A stretch of 64,000 bases of DNA, from NCBI RefSeq assembly GCF_000011305.1, contig NC_004369.1, positions 1,426,001 to 1,490,000 on the forward strand, written 5' to 3'. Below are positions 43,674-53,482 of this stretch, piece after piece. This stretch comes from Corynebacterium efficiens YS-314. GTDB taxonomy: Bacteria; Actinomycetota; Actinomycetes; Mycobacteriales; Mycobacteriaceae. The position numbers and the translations under genes are program-made. The notes beneath the pieces were generated by a model. It made no database searches. It had not been told where the DNA came from and was given only the letters and a program-made list of their open reading frames with translations. The first letter of the stretch is position 1, and every line of letters begins with the position of its first letter.

Positions 43674-45124
43674 CAATACCGTTAAGTTAGTGGTGGGATG
43701 ACGGTGACCACTGGGCCGAGTGGCCGACCACAATGATGGGATCGTTTCACCGGCCATTTCGACATCTTTCGTTTAATCACCCGCGGATTCTTCCGCCTTC
43801 GTCGCGGTGGGTTGAGGTACCTGGCCAGCCAAGACACTGCCCGATCCCATAAACTTCGGGCGGTGTGCGGGTCGTCAGGGGGGAAAAGAGCCCTGGATCA
43901 CCGAACGACGGGTAAGCTTCAAGGCCTTAACAAATGACACCCGCACCGGAGGGTGCTCACTGGCAGTGGCCGCATCAGCCATCAGTGTCCTGATCGCGTA
44001 GTGGCAGCACAGATGCCCCCAGATCTCCTGACGCACCAACTCCGGGGACTTTGACCGCAACACCCTTTCTCGTCCACGCTGATGGGTTTTCAACTCATCG
44101 AAAGTGTTCTCGATCTCCCACCGGGCGTGATACGCCGCGATCAGATCCTCCACCGACACCTCATCAGGATCCAACAAGGTGGTCAACAACCGATGCTGCT
44201 GGTCGACAATGCCAGCCTCATCGTCACCGGTATCGATGTGGTAGTCCACCACCCGCACCATCCTTGGGGCAACCTGCCGCCACCCCGGCCCACTGCTCGG
44301 GGTAATCGTGGCCAACCATGTTCCATCCTCCAGGGTTCGCACATGGTGTGGTTTCACATTGTTCCGGATCCGCCACACCAGATCCGCACCACGGTCCTGG
44401 GCGGTAGCCCACCGGTGGAAACTATAAAACCCCCGATCAGCGACCAGTACTGAGCCTGGATCCAGCCGGTCGATCAGTTCATCAGCCAGGGTCGTTTCCC
44501 CGGTGCCCAGCCCGCCGATGACCGCGTCCAGGATCGCATGTGATCCACATTCCGCGATCGCCACGACACGGGCCTGCGGGTACCCGGCCTGACCACGTCC
44601 GGTGCCGGGACGCCCGAAATGCTCGACATTGGCTGGCGTATCCGGGACATCCAAGGTGGTGCCATCAACAGCCAACAGGCGTTTGCCCGCCAGCCAGGCC
44701 CCCTCCCACCCCGGCCGGGCCAATGGTTGGGCAACACGGGCAAACAACGCTGCCATCGGTTCATGTCCCAGCCTGACCCTGGCCTGGAAAATCGCGGAGC
44801 GTGACGGAGCAGGTACTGCCTGTTCCTCCCACCTGCAGGCCCAGGACAGTCCATCGGTGAGATCGGCGTAGATATCCTCATAGGATCCATCGGAGTTCAA
44901 AGCCATTGTGATGGTGTAATACACCATTACCCGGGAGGGCAGGATGCGGGATCGTTGCTGGGTACGACCGGCCTGCGCGACGACCTCGTCCACGACATCG
45001 GCCGGAAACACCCGGGTGAGCAGGCCCACCGAGATTAAATCCGATAACCGACGATCAGTATCAGGTTGTGTCCGTCCATGTCGAGGCATAGCACAACACT
45101 ACACCCACTAACTTAACGGCATTG
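43674..45124 (-). mobile_element. IS4-family insertion sequence inside IS3
   Basis: The 1,451-bp element has terminal inverted repeats CAATACCGTTAAGTTAGTGG (left) and the complement of CCACTAACTTAACGGCATTG (right), one mismatch. It is flanked by a 10-bp target duplication GGTCTACGCC (43664-43673 and 45125-45134), which is also the target sequence inside orfA, so insertion is recent enough for an exact duplication. Confidence 0.92.
43875..45089 (-). CDS. IS4-family transposase
   Basis: 404 residues, intact. N-terminal IS4 transposase domain (GLLTRVFPADVVDEVVAQAG, about 23-42), then the DDE core: first Asp in LLAVDGTTLDVPD (about 138-150), second Asp in VLVADRGFYS (about 214-223), and the YREK-type signature YHARWEIENTFDELK (about 322-336) with the catalytic Glu. 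The element's other ends are complete, so it may still be active. ATG 45089; about 200 bp of non-coding IS sequence follows the stop. Confidence 0.93.
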   Translation of the reverse strand: MPRHGRTQPDTDRRLSDLISVGLLTRVFPADVVDEVVAQAGRTQQRSRILPSRVMVYYTITMALNSDGSYEDIYADLTDGLSWACRWEEQAVPAPSRSAIFQARVRLGHEPMAALFARVAQPLARPGWEGAWLAGKRLLAVDGTTLDVPDTPANVEHFGRPGTGRGQAGYPQARVVAIAECGSHAILDAVIGGLGTGETTLADELIDRLDPGSVLVADRGFYSFHRWATAQDRGADLVWRIRNNVKPHHVRTLEDGTWLATITPSSGPGWRQVAPRMVRVVDYHIDTGDDEAGIVDQQHRLLTTLLDPDEVSVEDLIAAYHARWEIENTFDELKTHQRGRERVLRSKSPELVRQEIWGHLCCHYAIRTLMADAATASEHPPVRVSFVKALKLTRRSVIQGSFPP

Positions 45125-45305
45125 GGTCTACGCCACCCGCAAGGGCCCGCGGCGTCCAGCCCAGCCGCACCGCCGAGGACCCCACCGACGAGCTGCTGCG
45201 CCTGCGCAAAGAAGTCCAGCACCTGCGCTCGGAGACCCAGAAGCTTTCCACCGAGCGCGATATCCTGCGCAAGGCCGCGAAGTATTTCGCGGGAGAGACG
45301 ACCTG

Positions 45306-46167
45306 GTGATCCGCTTCCAGTTCGTTGACGACTACGCCACCACCTACTCGGTCAAGCTTTTACAAGTGGCGGGACGGCAAGCCTGCCCGCAGGCAGCGCC
45401 AGCACGCCGATGAGGTGCTGGTGGCCCAGATGCGGGACTACCACGAGGAGTTCGACGCCACGATCGGAGTGCGCCGCATGACCGCCGAAATCAACGACAC
45501 CGCGCCCACGCGGGTCAACCACAAACGCATCGAACGTCTCATGCGCCAGCACCAGATCGCCGGGGTGAACCTGCGCAAGAAGAAACGCACCACCATCCCG
45601 GACCAGGACGCGAGGGTCTTCGACGACCTCGTCGGCCGAGACTTCACCGCCGAGGACTGCAACCAGCTCTATATCGGCGACATCACCTACTTGCCCTGCG
45701 GGAAAGGAGAATTCATGTACCTGGCCACGGTCATCGACGTCTGTTCCAGGCGTCTGGTCGGCTACTCGCTTGCGGACTACATGCGTACCAGTCTCGTCCA
45801 GGACGCGATTGAGGACGCGGCACGCACGAGAGGCTCCCTGGACGGGGCAATATTTCACTCGGACCACGGCAGCGTCTATACCTCCTCAGCGTTGCAGACC
45901 ACGTGCCGGAGGCTGGGGATCCGCCAGTCGATGGGCCGGATCGGATCGAGTGCGGATAACGCGATGGCTGAGTCGTTCAACGCCTCGCTGAAGCGGGAGA
46001 CGCTGCAAGGTTCTGGTAGCTGGGCGTCGCCGGTTCAGTGTCGACGGGAGGTGTTCCGGTGGATCACGAGGTACAACACACGTCGTCGGCACTCCGGGAT
46101 CAGTTACTTATCGCCGAGAGCTTTCGAAGATGCGGCCTCGGCTGTTACCGTGGCGCCTGCTGCTTGA
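45306..46167 (+). pseudogene. IS3 orfB (DDE integrase) with N-terminal deletion/frameshift
   Basis: The natural start GTG 45306 reads VIRFQFVDDYATTYSVK, then a small deletion at about 45354 joins it out of frame to SSFYKWRDGKPARR..., so the rest is read in another frame from about 45350. The integrase core is otherwise complete: DDE residues in IGDITYLP, FHSDHGSVYTS and NAMAESFNASLK, and the C-terminal RRRHSGISYLSPRAFE. Without frame repair no full OrfB is made. Confidence 0.82.
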
Positions 46168-46209
46168 TCAATCCTGCGTGTCCCCTCAAAGGGGGACACC
46201 CCCCACTTG

Positions 46210-46240
46210 ATCATGCAGGAAGAATAATCCCGCATGATTT
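46210..46240 (+). terminator. Hairpin downstream of the IS3 remnant
   Basis: ATCATGCAGGA and TCCCGCATGAT pair with one mismatch around a 7-nt loop, then TTTT. Confidence 0.5.
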
Positions 46241-46256
46241 TGTGTTGCGTGGTCAG

Positions 46257-46358
46257 ATGTCAGAGGGCATCAATTCACCTGAAGATGTCCGAGAAATCAT
46301 CTGGCCTCTGGTGGCAGAGCACTTTCAAGAAATCTGGGATCGGCCCGACAATCACTAG
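46257..46358 (+). CDS. Short acidic ORF (33 aa), probable gene remnant
   Basis: Reads MSEGINSPEDVREIIWPLVA...WDRPDNH up to a TAG 10 bp before the thiC stop (convergent). The frame is open back into the IS3 end, so this looks like the C-terminus of a gene cut off by the IS, or a small protein. No family recognised. Confidence 0.3.
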   Translation: MSEGINSPEDVREIIWPLVAEHFQEIWDRPDNH

Positions 46359-46368
46359 CAATTACCCG

Positions 46369-48345
<1,977 letters not shown>

Positions 48346-48349
48346 CATC

Positions 48350-48440
48350 TTCGCGATCAAGAAGTTCAGCCTCTAAGCCCTTCGGCAGGCTGACTGGCAA
48401 CCGCGCAACGCACACGGTGCCCCCGAAGGAAGATCCGCTC
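48350..48440 (+). ncRNA. SAM-IV-like (SAM-I/IV clan) riboswitch
   Basis: Conserved elements appear in order: GATC (48355) for P1, CAGCCTCTAAGCCC, GGCTG pairing back to CAGCC, the ligand-core ACTGGCAACC, a GCACACGGTGCCCC arm that pairs CCG/CGG internally, GAAGGAA and closing GATC (48432-48435). This closely follows the SAM-IV pattern (CAGC...AAGCCC...GCTG..GGCAACC...GGTGCCCC...GAT). A further helix (CTCTG/CAGAG, 48438-48462) lies between it and the ribosome-binding site and may be the switching platform. Confidence 0.78.
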
Positions 48441-48486
48441 TGTACTCAAAAGACTGCAGAGAAGAGCGATTATGAAGGAGATTCCC

Positions 48487-48846
48487 ATGCGGAATACCTA
48501 TGAAAACACCCCGCTAGTAATCAGATTGCACAACAAGTGCGGGCACACTCAATCCGGGCATGATGTGTTTTACCTTCGGGCAAAGGTAACCCTGGAAAGA
48601 TCGGAGTGGTTGCCGGTTTCCAATCTGCGAATGGACGGGGAGTGGGTCGAATTTGATGCCGGTGACAAGCATTATCGCGGTTGGAATCACAACAGCGAAC
48701 TAATTGCACAGGTCATCGCTGTCGATCCAACAGCTCAGTGGGAAGATAGCAGTAGTTTCGGTGGTCTCCTGCGGCTACCAACTGAAGGTGGTTTCCATAT
48801 CTTCAACCTTGGCTTCAAGCGGACCGTAGAGGGCTGCACTAGGTAG
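48487..48846 (+). CDS. Unknown small protein under SAM riboswitch and McbR-like control
   Basis: 119 residues from ATG 48487, with AAGGAGAT 7 bp upstream; an in-frame ATG at 48472 lies inside that site and is rejected. The sequence (LVIRLHNKCGHTQSGHDVFYLRAKVTL...YRGWNHNSELIAQVIAVDPTAQWED) is soluble, beta-rich and has only two Cys (one in NKCGH, one near the end, EGCTR). No signal peptide, no membrane helix, no recognised family. Its regulation implies a role in methionine, SAM or sulfur metabolism. GC content is visibly lower than the flanking chromosome, like thiC beside it. Confidence 0.75.
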   Translation: MRNTYENTPLVIRLHNKCGHTQSGHDVFYLRAKVTLERSEWLPVSNLRMDGEWVEFDAGDKHYRGWNHNSELIAQVIAVDPTAQWEDSSSFGGLLRLPTEGGFHIFNLGFKRTVEGCTR

Positions 48847-48931
48847 AAGTAGGTCTTGGGGGAAGGTCATCTTGGAGATTTAATCAAGAGTTGGCCTTCC
48901 TCCAAGGGGGTCAAGATGCTCCTATAGTGTG

Positions 48932-50164
48932 TCAAGCGCTTTGGAGAAGATTTTCGTAGGCAGCGGCTAATTCCGTCAAAGGGCGTTTTCCCGTTTCAAT
49001 ATCGCTGATCCTGGCAGGAGCGCACCCAAGACGGCCCGCAACCTCTGCCTGAGTCAGGTGCTGGGCCTGACGACGTTGCTTTAAGTCTGGGCGACGCAGA
49101 TCCCTGGGCTCAGGCCGGCTGGACTGTGCGCACAGCACGCGGTACACCTCGCGCACAATGGCCCGCTTGAGACAGCGAATGATCTCCTTCTTCGACAGTC
49201 CTTCCGCAGTGCGTTTAGCCACGTAGTCTTTGGTTCGTTGGTCACATCCCATGCGAACTACCGCGATTCGGTACAGAGCTGAATTTGCCCGCCGATCCCC
49301 GCCACGGTTGAGCCTGTGGCGGGTGGTTCGCCCGGAACTCGCCGGCAGTGGCGCTACCCCACATAGCTGTGCCAGGGCCGCTTCGGACGGGATACGCTCC
49401 GGATTCTCACCGATGCTGACGATCAGTTCAGCGGCGATCAGCGGGCCGCTGCCAACCATGTTGCTGATATACGGGTTGATGCTTGAGACAAGAGCACTGA
49501 TCCGGGCTTCCAGGTCATCGCATCGCTCACGCACCTGAAGATAGGTGGCGGCCAGAATCTTCAGGCTGGAGGCAACGGCATGCGCCGGGGCGTGATCGTC
49601 AGCTTGCGGCCGGCAACGAGACAGGGCAAGGACCATGGCGTGATTGGTCATGCTGCTGTAGCGGGCCCTGATGTCATCGGGGGCGGTGATCAGCAACGAC
49701 TTGATCGTATTCATGATTCTCACGGTCGTTGCCACGAGCTGTTTCCGGGTGATGTAGAGCGTCCTTAATGATTCCACTGGCCCTGTCGAATCTTTCGGGA
49801 TACTCAACGCTTCCCCGGTGAGGACTTGCCGAGCGGCAGCCAGGGCATCGACTGGGTCTGATTTGCCGTTGCGCCGACGAACCGCGCGACTGGGGCGCAG
49901 CACCTCGACGACCGCATAGCCGGCGTCGACGAGATGTCGCGTTAATCCTGCCCCGTAGGAGTTGGTTCCTTCCACTCCCACGGTATCGACACCATGGGTG
50001 TGCAGAAACAGCGCCAGCTGTGCATAGCCCGAGGTGGTAGCCGGAAAAGTTGCGGTGGCCAGATGCTGGCCCGTAGCGGCGACGGCAGCGACGGTGTGGG
50101 TGTCAGTATGTGTGTCGACACCGGCGACAGGGATGGACGGGAGGGGGATACCTGTGATTGTCAT
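48932..50164 (-). CDS. IS110-family transposase with C-terminal HTH domain
   Basis: 410 residues from ATG 50164 (an in-frame start at 50272 is not needed for the domain). The N-terminal DEDD RuvC-like domain opens IPVAGVDTHTDTHTVAAV; the C-terminal transposase_20 region carries GSGPLIAAELIVSIGENPERIPSEAALAQLCGVAPLPASSG (cited in parts) with the serine recombinase-like Ser. Unusually, the last ~50 residues (HLTQAEVAGRLGCAPARISD and following) are a Cro/CI-type HTH. IS110 elements move by bridge RNA with no inverted repeats, so boundaries cannot be fixed by eye. Frame intact. Confidence 0.9.
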   Translation of the reverse strand: MTITGIPLPSIPVAGVDTHTDTHTVAAVAATGQHLATATFPATTSGYAQLALFLHTHGVDTVGVEGTNSYGAGLTRHLVDAGYAVVEVLRPSRAVRRRNGKSDPVDALAAARQVLTGEALSIPKDSTGPVESLRTLYITRKQLVATTVRIMNTIKSLLITAPDDIRARYSSMTNHAMVLALSRCRPQADDHAPAHAVASSLKILAATYLQVRERCDDLEARISALVSSINPYISNMVGSGPLIAAELIVSIGENPERIPSEAALAQLCGVAPLPASSGRTTRHRLNRGGDRRANSALYRIAVVRMGCDQRTKDYVAKRTAEGLSKKEIIRCLKRAIVREVYRVLCAQSSRPEPRDLRRPDLKQRRQAQHLTQAEVAGRLGCAPARISDIETGKRPLTELAAAYENLLQSA

Positions 50165-50434
50165 GGACGTCTCTTTCGACAGGAGGGGCACTACGTACGG
50201 CCGTGGATCCGAGATGTCGGGCAGACAAGACGCTGATGGGACTACTACTATGGCACCTGCCGGGGTGGTCACGGTGAGAAGTCACGCTCCTATGAGGTCA
50301 TGACCGCATCACCAGATCCGCGGTGCGGGGCCGGAACCGGCTTGGAAGACAAATCTTGACAAAGGCACACAGTCAGACTGTGGCCAGTCCATAGGTGGGT
50401 CATTCCGGTGGTTCCGGTCCCGTACTCCCATTAT
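50165..50434 (-). ncRNA. Non-coding IS110 5' end, candidate bridge RNA
   Basis: About 270 bp upstream of the IS110 transposase without a gene. IS110-group elements encode their bridge RNA here. A perfect dyad CACAGTC-A-GACTGTG (50368-50382) is present. The RNA structure was not folded; this is assigned by position only. Confidence 0.35.
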
Positions 50435-51888
50435 CAGCGTCCATTTGAGTGGTGGATCCGTCAGCCCGACTCAGTGGGGATTAGCTAACTGATGGCCACC
50501 GGTTTCTATGCCACGATCGCCTCCCTAAAGCTCGCGGAGAGATCAGCGTCAACCGCATCGGCAGTCACCGTGGTCAGCATTGCGGCCGTGTCTTTCAGGA
50601 CGCCGAGTTGCATATAACGCCGCTGCTGGATCCAGTCCTCATGTGGCTACTGCCAACACCGCCCCGACCAGGCGAACCACTGAGTCCCGGTCAGGAAAGA
50701 TCCCGACCACGTTCGTGCGCCGGCGGATTTCCTTGTTCAACCGCTCAGTCGGGTTATTCGACCACACCTTGGTCCACGCAGCCTTCGGAAACGACGTGAA
50801 GCTCAGGATCTCGTCCAACGCCTCTTCCAGGTGGACGGCAGCCTTCGGCAGCGTCGGCTCCAGCATGTCTACGACCCATCGGGCCTGGGCCCATGTCTTA
50901 TCTGGGGCGTCCTGGTCAACAATGGAGTGAAACATCGTGCGCACCCACTTCCACTCCGACCGGGGCACGGATGTCGGATAGGTTCTTTGCATAATGGGTC
51001 CGACACCGCTGCCAGGATGCGTCGGGAAACACATCCCCGATGGCGTGCGAAATCCCGCAATGGGCGTCACTGGTGATCAACCCGACCGCAGTCAGTCCGC
51101 GGGCCTTGAGATCCCGGAAAAACCCGGTCCAGGACGAGGTCGACTCGGCGGTAGCGATCTGCATGCCGAGGATCTGCCTAAACCCTTCCGCATTGATCCC
51201 GGTGGCCAGCAACACCGAGCATGTGACGACGCGTGCGCCTTCGCGGACCGTGATGGTCAGCGCATCGGCAAAGACGTATAAATACGGGCCAGCATCCAGC
51301 GGGCGAGTCCTAAAGTCTTCGACCATCTGATCGAGGTCTGTGGCCATAGTTGATACCTGAGATTTCGACATGCCGGTGATCCCGAGGGATTTCACGAGGT
51401 CATCCATCCGGCGGGTCGACACGCCTTTCAGGTAGGCGGTGGCCACCGCTGAGGTGAGTGCGGATTCGACGCGAGTGCGGTGTTCCAGCAGCCAGTCGGG
51501 GTAGTAGGAACCCTGGCGTAGCTTCGGGACGGCGATGTCGACGGTGCCGACGCGGGTGTCGAGGTCGCGGTGGCGGTAGCCGTTGCGCCGGTTGGTTCTG
51601 TCCGGGTCATTGACGCCGTACTCGGCTGCGCAGACCTGGTCGGCCTGGGCGGAAAGCAGCAGGTTGATGGTGTCCTGAAGCATCTGCCGCATCAGGTCCG
51701 GGGAGGCTTGGGCCAGTAGGTCGTCAATGTAGCCCGGTCGGGTCGATAGAATGAGGCGCAGAGGCCATCGTGGGTTGTCCTTTCGAGGATGTGTGGTAAC
51801 TGAGTCGAAAGGTACCGCGGTGGCCTGCCTGTGTTGCTGATCAGGGTGCTCACCGTGCGGTAGCTGTACACCACTTTAGAAGACGTAA
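50435..51888 (-). mobile_element. IS256-family (mutator) element, degenerate
   Basis: Weak terminal repeats (GCGTCCATTTGAGTGGTG near 50438; ACGTCTTCTAAAGTGGTG as the complement near 51868-51885) enclose a frameshifted IS256 transposase gene. Ends are approximate. Confidence 0.6.
50506..51768 (-). pseudogene. IS256-family transposase with three frameshifts
   Basis: The reading starts at ATG 51768 (MASAPHSIDPTG), shifts near 51740, continues SPDLMRQMLQDTINLLLSAQ...QVCAAEYG...NRRNGYRHRDLDTR...KLRQGSYYPDWLLE with the DDE Asp regions YVFADALT and LITSDAHCG, shifts again near 50970 after CRTHYAKNL, continues VWSNNPTERLNKEIRRRTNV, shifts near 50645, and ends ...SASFREAIVA at TAG 50506. All domain parts are present, but no intact enzyme can be made. 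Confidence 0.88.
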
Positions 51889-52071
51889 CCACGGGAACGG
51901 TCCGAGCAGGATGTTGAACGCCTGATGCTCGCCTCCGGCATCAGCCCGGGGGAGATCACCATCATGCTGCCCGACGATCACGTGTACGGGATTTATGGTG
52001 TGGTGAAGAAGCGAGCGGCCACACCCAGCCCGTTATCCGAGTGTGGCGGGGAGCCGGATTTGGTCGAGTGA
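51889..52071 (+). pseudogene. C-terminal fragment of an unknown gene
   Basis: The frame is open from a TAA at 51886 to TGA 52069: ...VERLMLASGISPGEITIMLPDD...GIYGVVKKRAATPSP... It has normal-looking composition but begins at the IS256 end, so it is probably the tail of a gene disrupted by that element; the N-terminal part was not found. Family unknown. Confidence 0.4.
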
Positions 52072-52089
52072 CACCGTTGTGGTTATAGT
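52060..52089 (+). promoter_or_regulatory. Promoter of the second tRNA-Gln/Glu unit
   Basis: TTGGTC (52060-52065), 18-bp spacer, TATAGT (52084-52089), about 48 bp before tRNA-Gln. Its -10 and spacing match the first unit although the repeat itself begins later. Confidence 0.6.
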
Positions 52090-52137
52090 AGGAGCCGTTA
52101 ACAGCGCAGCTCGCAGAGCTTAAACGCTGACTGACAT

Positions 52138-52209
52138 TGGCCTATGGTGTAATTGGCAACACAAGGGTTTCTGGTACCCTCATTCTAGGTTCGAGTCCTG
52201 GTAGGCCAG
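52138..52209 (+). tRNA. tRNA-Gln (CTG), copy 2
   Basis: Identical to the tRNA at 42116; anticodon CTG. Confidence 0.95.
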
Positions 52210-52248
52210 CTGCGATCAGCTGGATTTTATAGTGATCGTGTCCTTTAT

Positions 52249-52321
52249 GCCCCGTTCGTCTAGAGGCCTAGGACGCCGGCCTCTCACGCCGGTAACACGG
52301 GTTCGAATCCCGTACGGGGTA
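52249..52321 (+). tRNA. tRNA-Glu (CTC), copy 3
   Basis: Identical to the copies at 42227 and 43098; anticodon CTC. Confidence 0.95.
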
Positions 52322-52330
52322 CAATAAATC

Positions 52331-52368
52331 GAGGCAGTCCGCATCACGCGGGCCGCCTCTTTTTTCTT
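52331..52368 (+). terminator. Terminator after tRNA-Glu copy 3
   Basis: GAGGCAGTCCGC and GCGGGCCGCCTC pair (two mismatches) and are followed by TTTTTTCTTTT; it lies next to the convergent jetD stop. Confidence 0.82.
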
Positions 52369-52369
52369 T

Positions 52370-53482
52370 TCAGTCAGTCAGGCCGAGCACCTCGTCGAGG
52401 GTCCTGTGCGCGGTATCCCAGGGGATGCGTTCCTGTTCGATCCGGATCTTCCCCTCTGTGAGCAGGGCCCGCCGGGCATCGGACTCCGATGGGGTGAGAA
52501 GCGGCAGAACGGTGGTGGGATCACCCGGGTCGGGGACACCGAGGTGGGCCCAGCGGTTGACGTCGGCTGGTGACATCATCACCGATTCCACCGTCGCGAA
52601 GCTGCTGCGCAGCCGGTGGAGGATGGCGAATCCCTCGGCGTCGAGGTCACCCCAGTACACGAGTCTGTCGCACCGGTGCAGCCAGGGGAGCCGGTCCAGG
52701 GAACCCACCGCGTAACCGGCACCCCACACAGCCACGGTCCCCGGCCAGGCGGTGCTCAGGCTCAGGAAGGTCTCCTTGTTCTCCACGATCAGCGCGATCC
52801 GTGGTCCAGCCGTGGGCCACATCGTGGCGGCCTCGGCGACCGGGGTGCTGATATCGGTCACCCCGGTTCCCAGCGAGGGGTCGAGGATCCTCAGGCGGAC
52901 GAGATGATCACCGGTGACCAGGCCCAGGTCCTCCACACCGAGCAGGTGACGCACCAGACGCGCATTACGTTCCAACCATTTGCCATGCACCCCGGCGACG
53001 GCCACGGCGCGGGGTCGGAGGCCGGACCCGGGGTGCTGCCGGAACCAGTCCACGACTCGGGGCACCCAGGTGCATTCCTCCACCGGAAGGTCCCTCCACA
53101 AGGGCACCACCTCCACGGCGCGCTCGGTGTGCTCAACGCCGAGCAGCGCGAGCTTGTGCTGCAGTTCCGAGAAGACTCCGGTTGTCCCTGCGAGCTCGGC
53201 AAGCTCCGCGGATGTTGAGGTGCTGATGCGTGTCGGCACGGGCTGGACACCCAGGCCCACACGGTGCCAGTGCTTCTCCTCCACGGTGATGCTTCCCGGG
53301 CCGCGCCAGGCCTGCCAGGTACGGATGAACTCCTGAACGGTGTCGAAGTCACGGGAGGCGGTGGCGGCGGTTGGTGGCTGCAGGGGCAGAGACCAGGCGT
53401 AGGCATCGTCGGTGAGCAACTTCGGCAGACGGGAACGAAAATGGACCCCGGCGCGCTGCGAGACGTCATCAGGAAACCGCAT
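52370..53482 (-). CDS. jetD: Wadjet subunit JetD (DUF3322/DUF2220, TOPRIM nuclease)
   Basis: 370 residues. An N-terminal DUF3322 arm (about 1-180; FIRTWQAWRG, VVPLWRDLPVEECTWVPRVVDWF) is followed by a DUF2220 TOPRIM domain with acidic residues in IVENKETF (about 230-237) and VYWGDLDAEGF (about 274-284). In Wadjet this subunit cleaves the DNA loop extruded by JetABC. Last gene of the operon; its start overlaps the jetC stop by 14 bp. C. glutamicum MksG is the functional counterpart. Confidence 0.93.
   Translation of the reverse strand: MRFPDDVSQRAGVHFRSRLPKLLTDDAYAWSLPLQPPTAATASRDFDTVQEFIRTWQAWRGPGSITVEEKHWHRVGLGVQPVPTRISTSTSAELAELAGTTGVFSELQHKLALLGVEHTERAVEVVPLWRDLPVEECTWVPRVVDWFRQHPGSGLRPRAVAVAGVHGKWLERNARLVRHLLGVEDLGLVTGDHLVRLRILDPSLGTGVTDISTPVAEAATMWPTAGPRIALIVENKETFLSLSTAWPGTVAVWGAGYAVGSLDRLPWLHRCDRLVYWGDLDAEGFAILHRLRSSFATVESVMMSPADVNRWAHLGVPDPGDPTTVLPLLTPSESDARRALLTEGKIRIEQERIPWDTAHRTLDEVLGLTD

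Larger units (their letters stand above)
43536..45304 (+). pseudogene. IS3 orfA (HTH transposase subunit), split by insertion
   Basis: The first part (43536-43673) reads KNTYTDEFKADAVRLYETTE...ISRATLKNWVYA, a standard HTH_Tnp_1 domain. It breaks at the IS4 insertion and resumes at 45125; after a further 1-bp frame shift near 45145 the leucine-zipper part DELLRLRKEVQHLRSETQKL...DILRKAAKYFA is read up to TGA near 45306. It cannot encode an intact OrfA. Confidence 0.85.
43470..46199 (+). mobile_element. Decayed IS3-family element, interrupted by an IS4-type element
   Basis: Imperfect terminal inverted repeats: GTTGACCCCTGTTTGGTGGA at the left (from 43470) against the complement of the right end (46176-46199), both containing CCCC..TTTG..GGACACG. 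Inside are orfA (HTH) and orfB (DDE integrase), each broken. Without the inserted IS4-type element it would be about 1.27 kb, normal for IS3. Exact ends are uncertain by a few bases. Confidence 0.7.
52136..52324 (+). repeat. 189-bp direct repeat with tRNA-Gln and tRNA-Glu, copy 2
   Basis: Exact copy of 42114-42302. Confidence 0.95.

Noticed and set aside
45122..45328. 68-codon ORF just right of the IS4 element
   Set aside because: Wrong frame of the IS3 orfA tail; the orfA zipper region is read in another frame.
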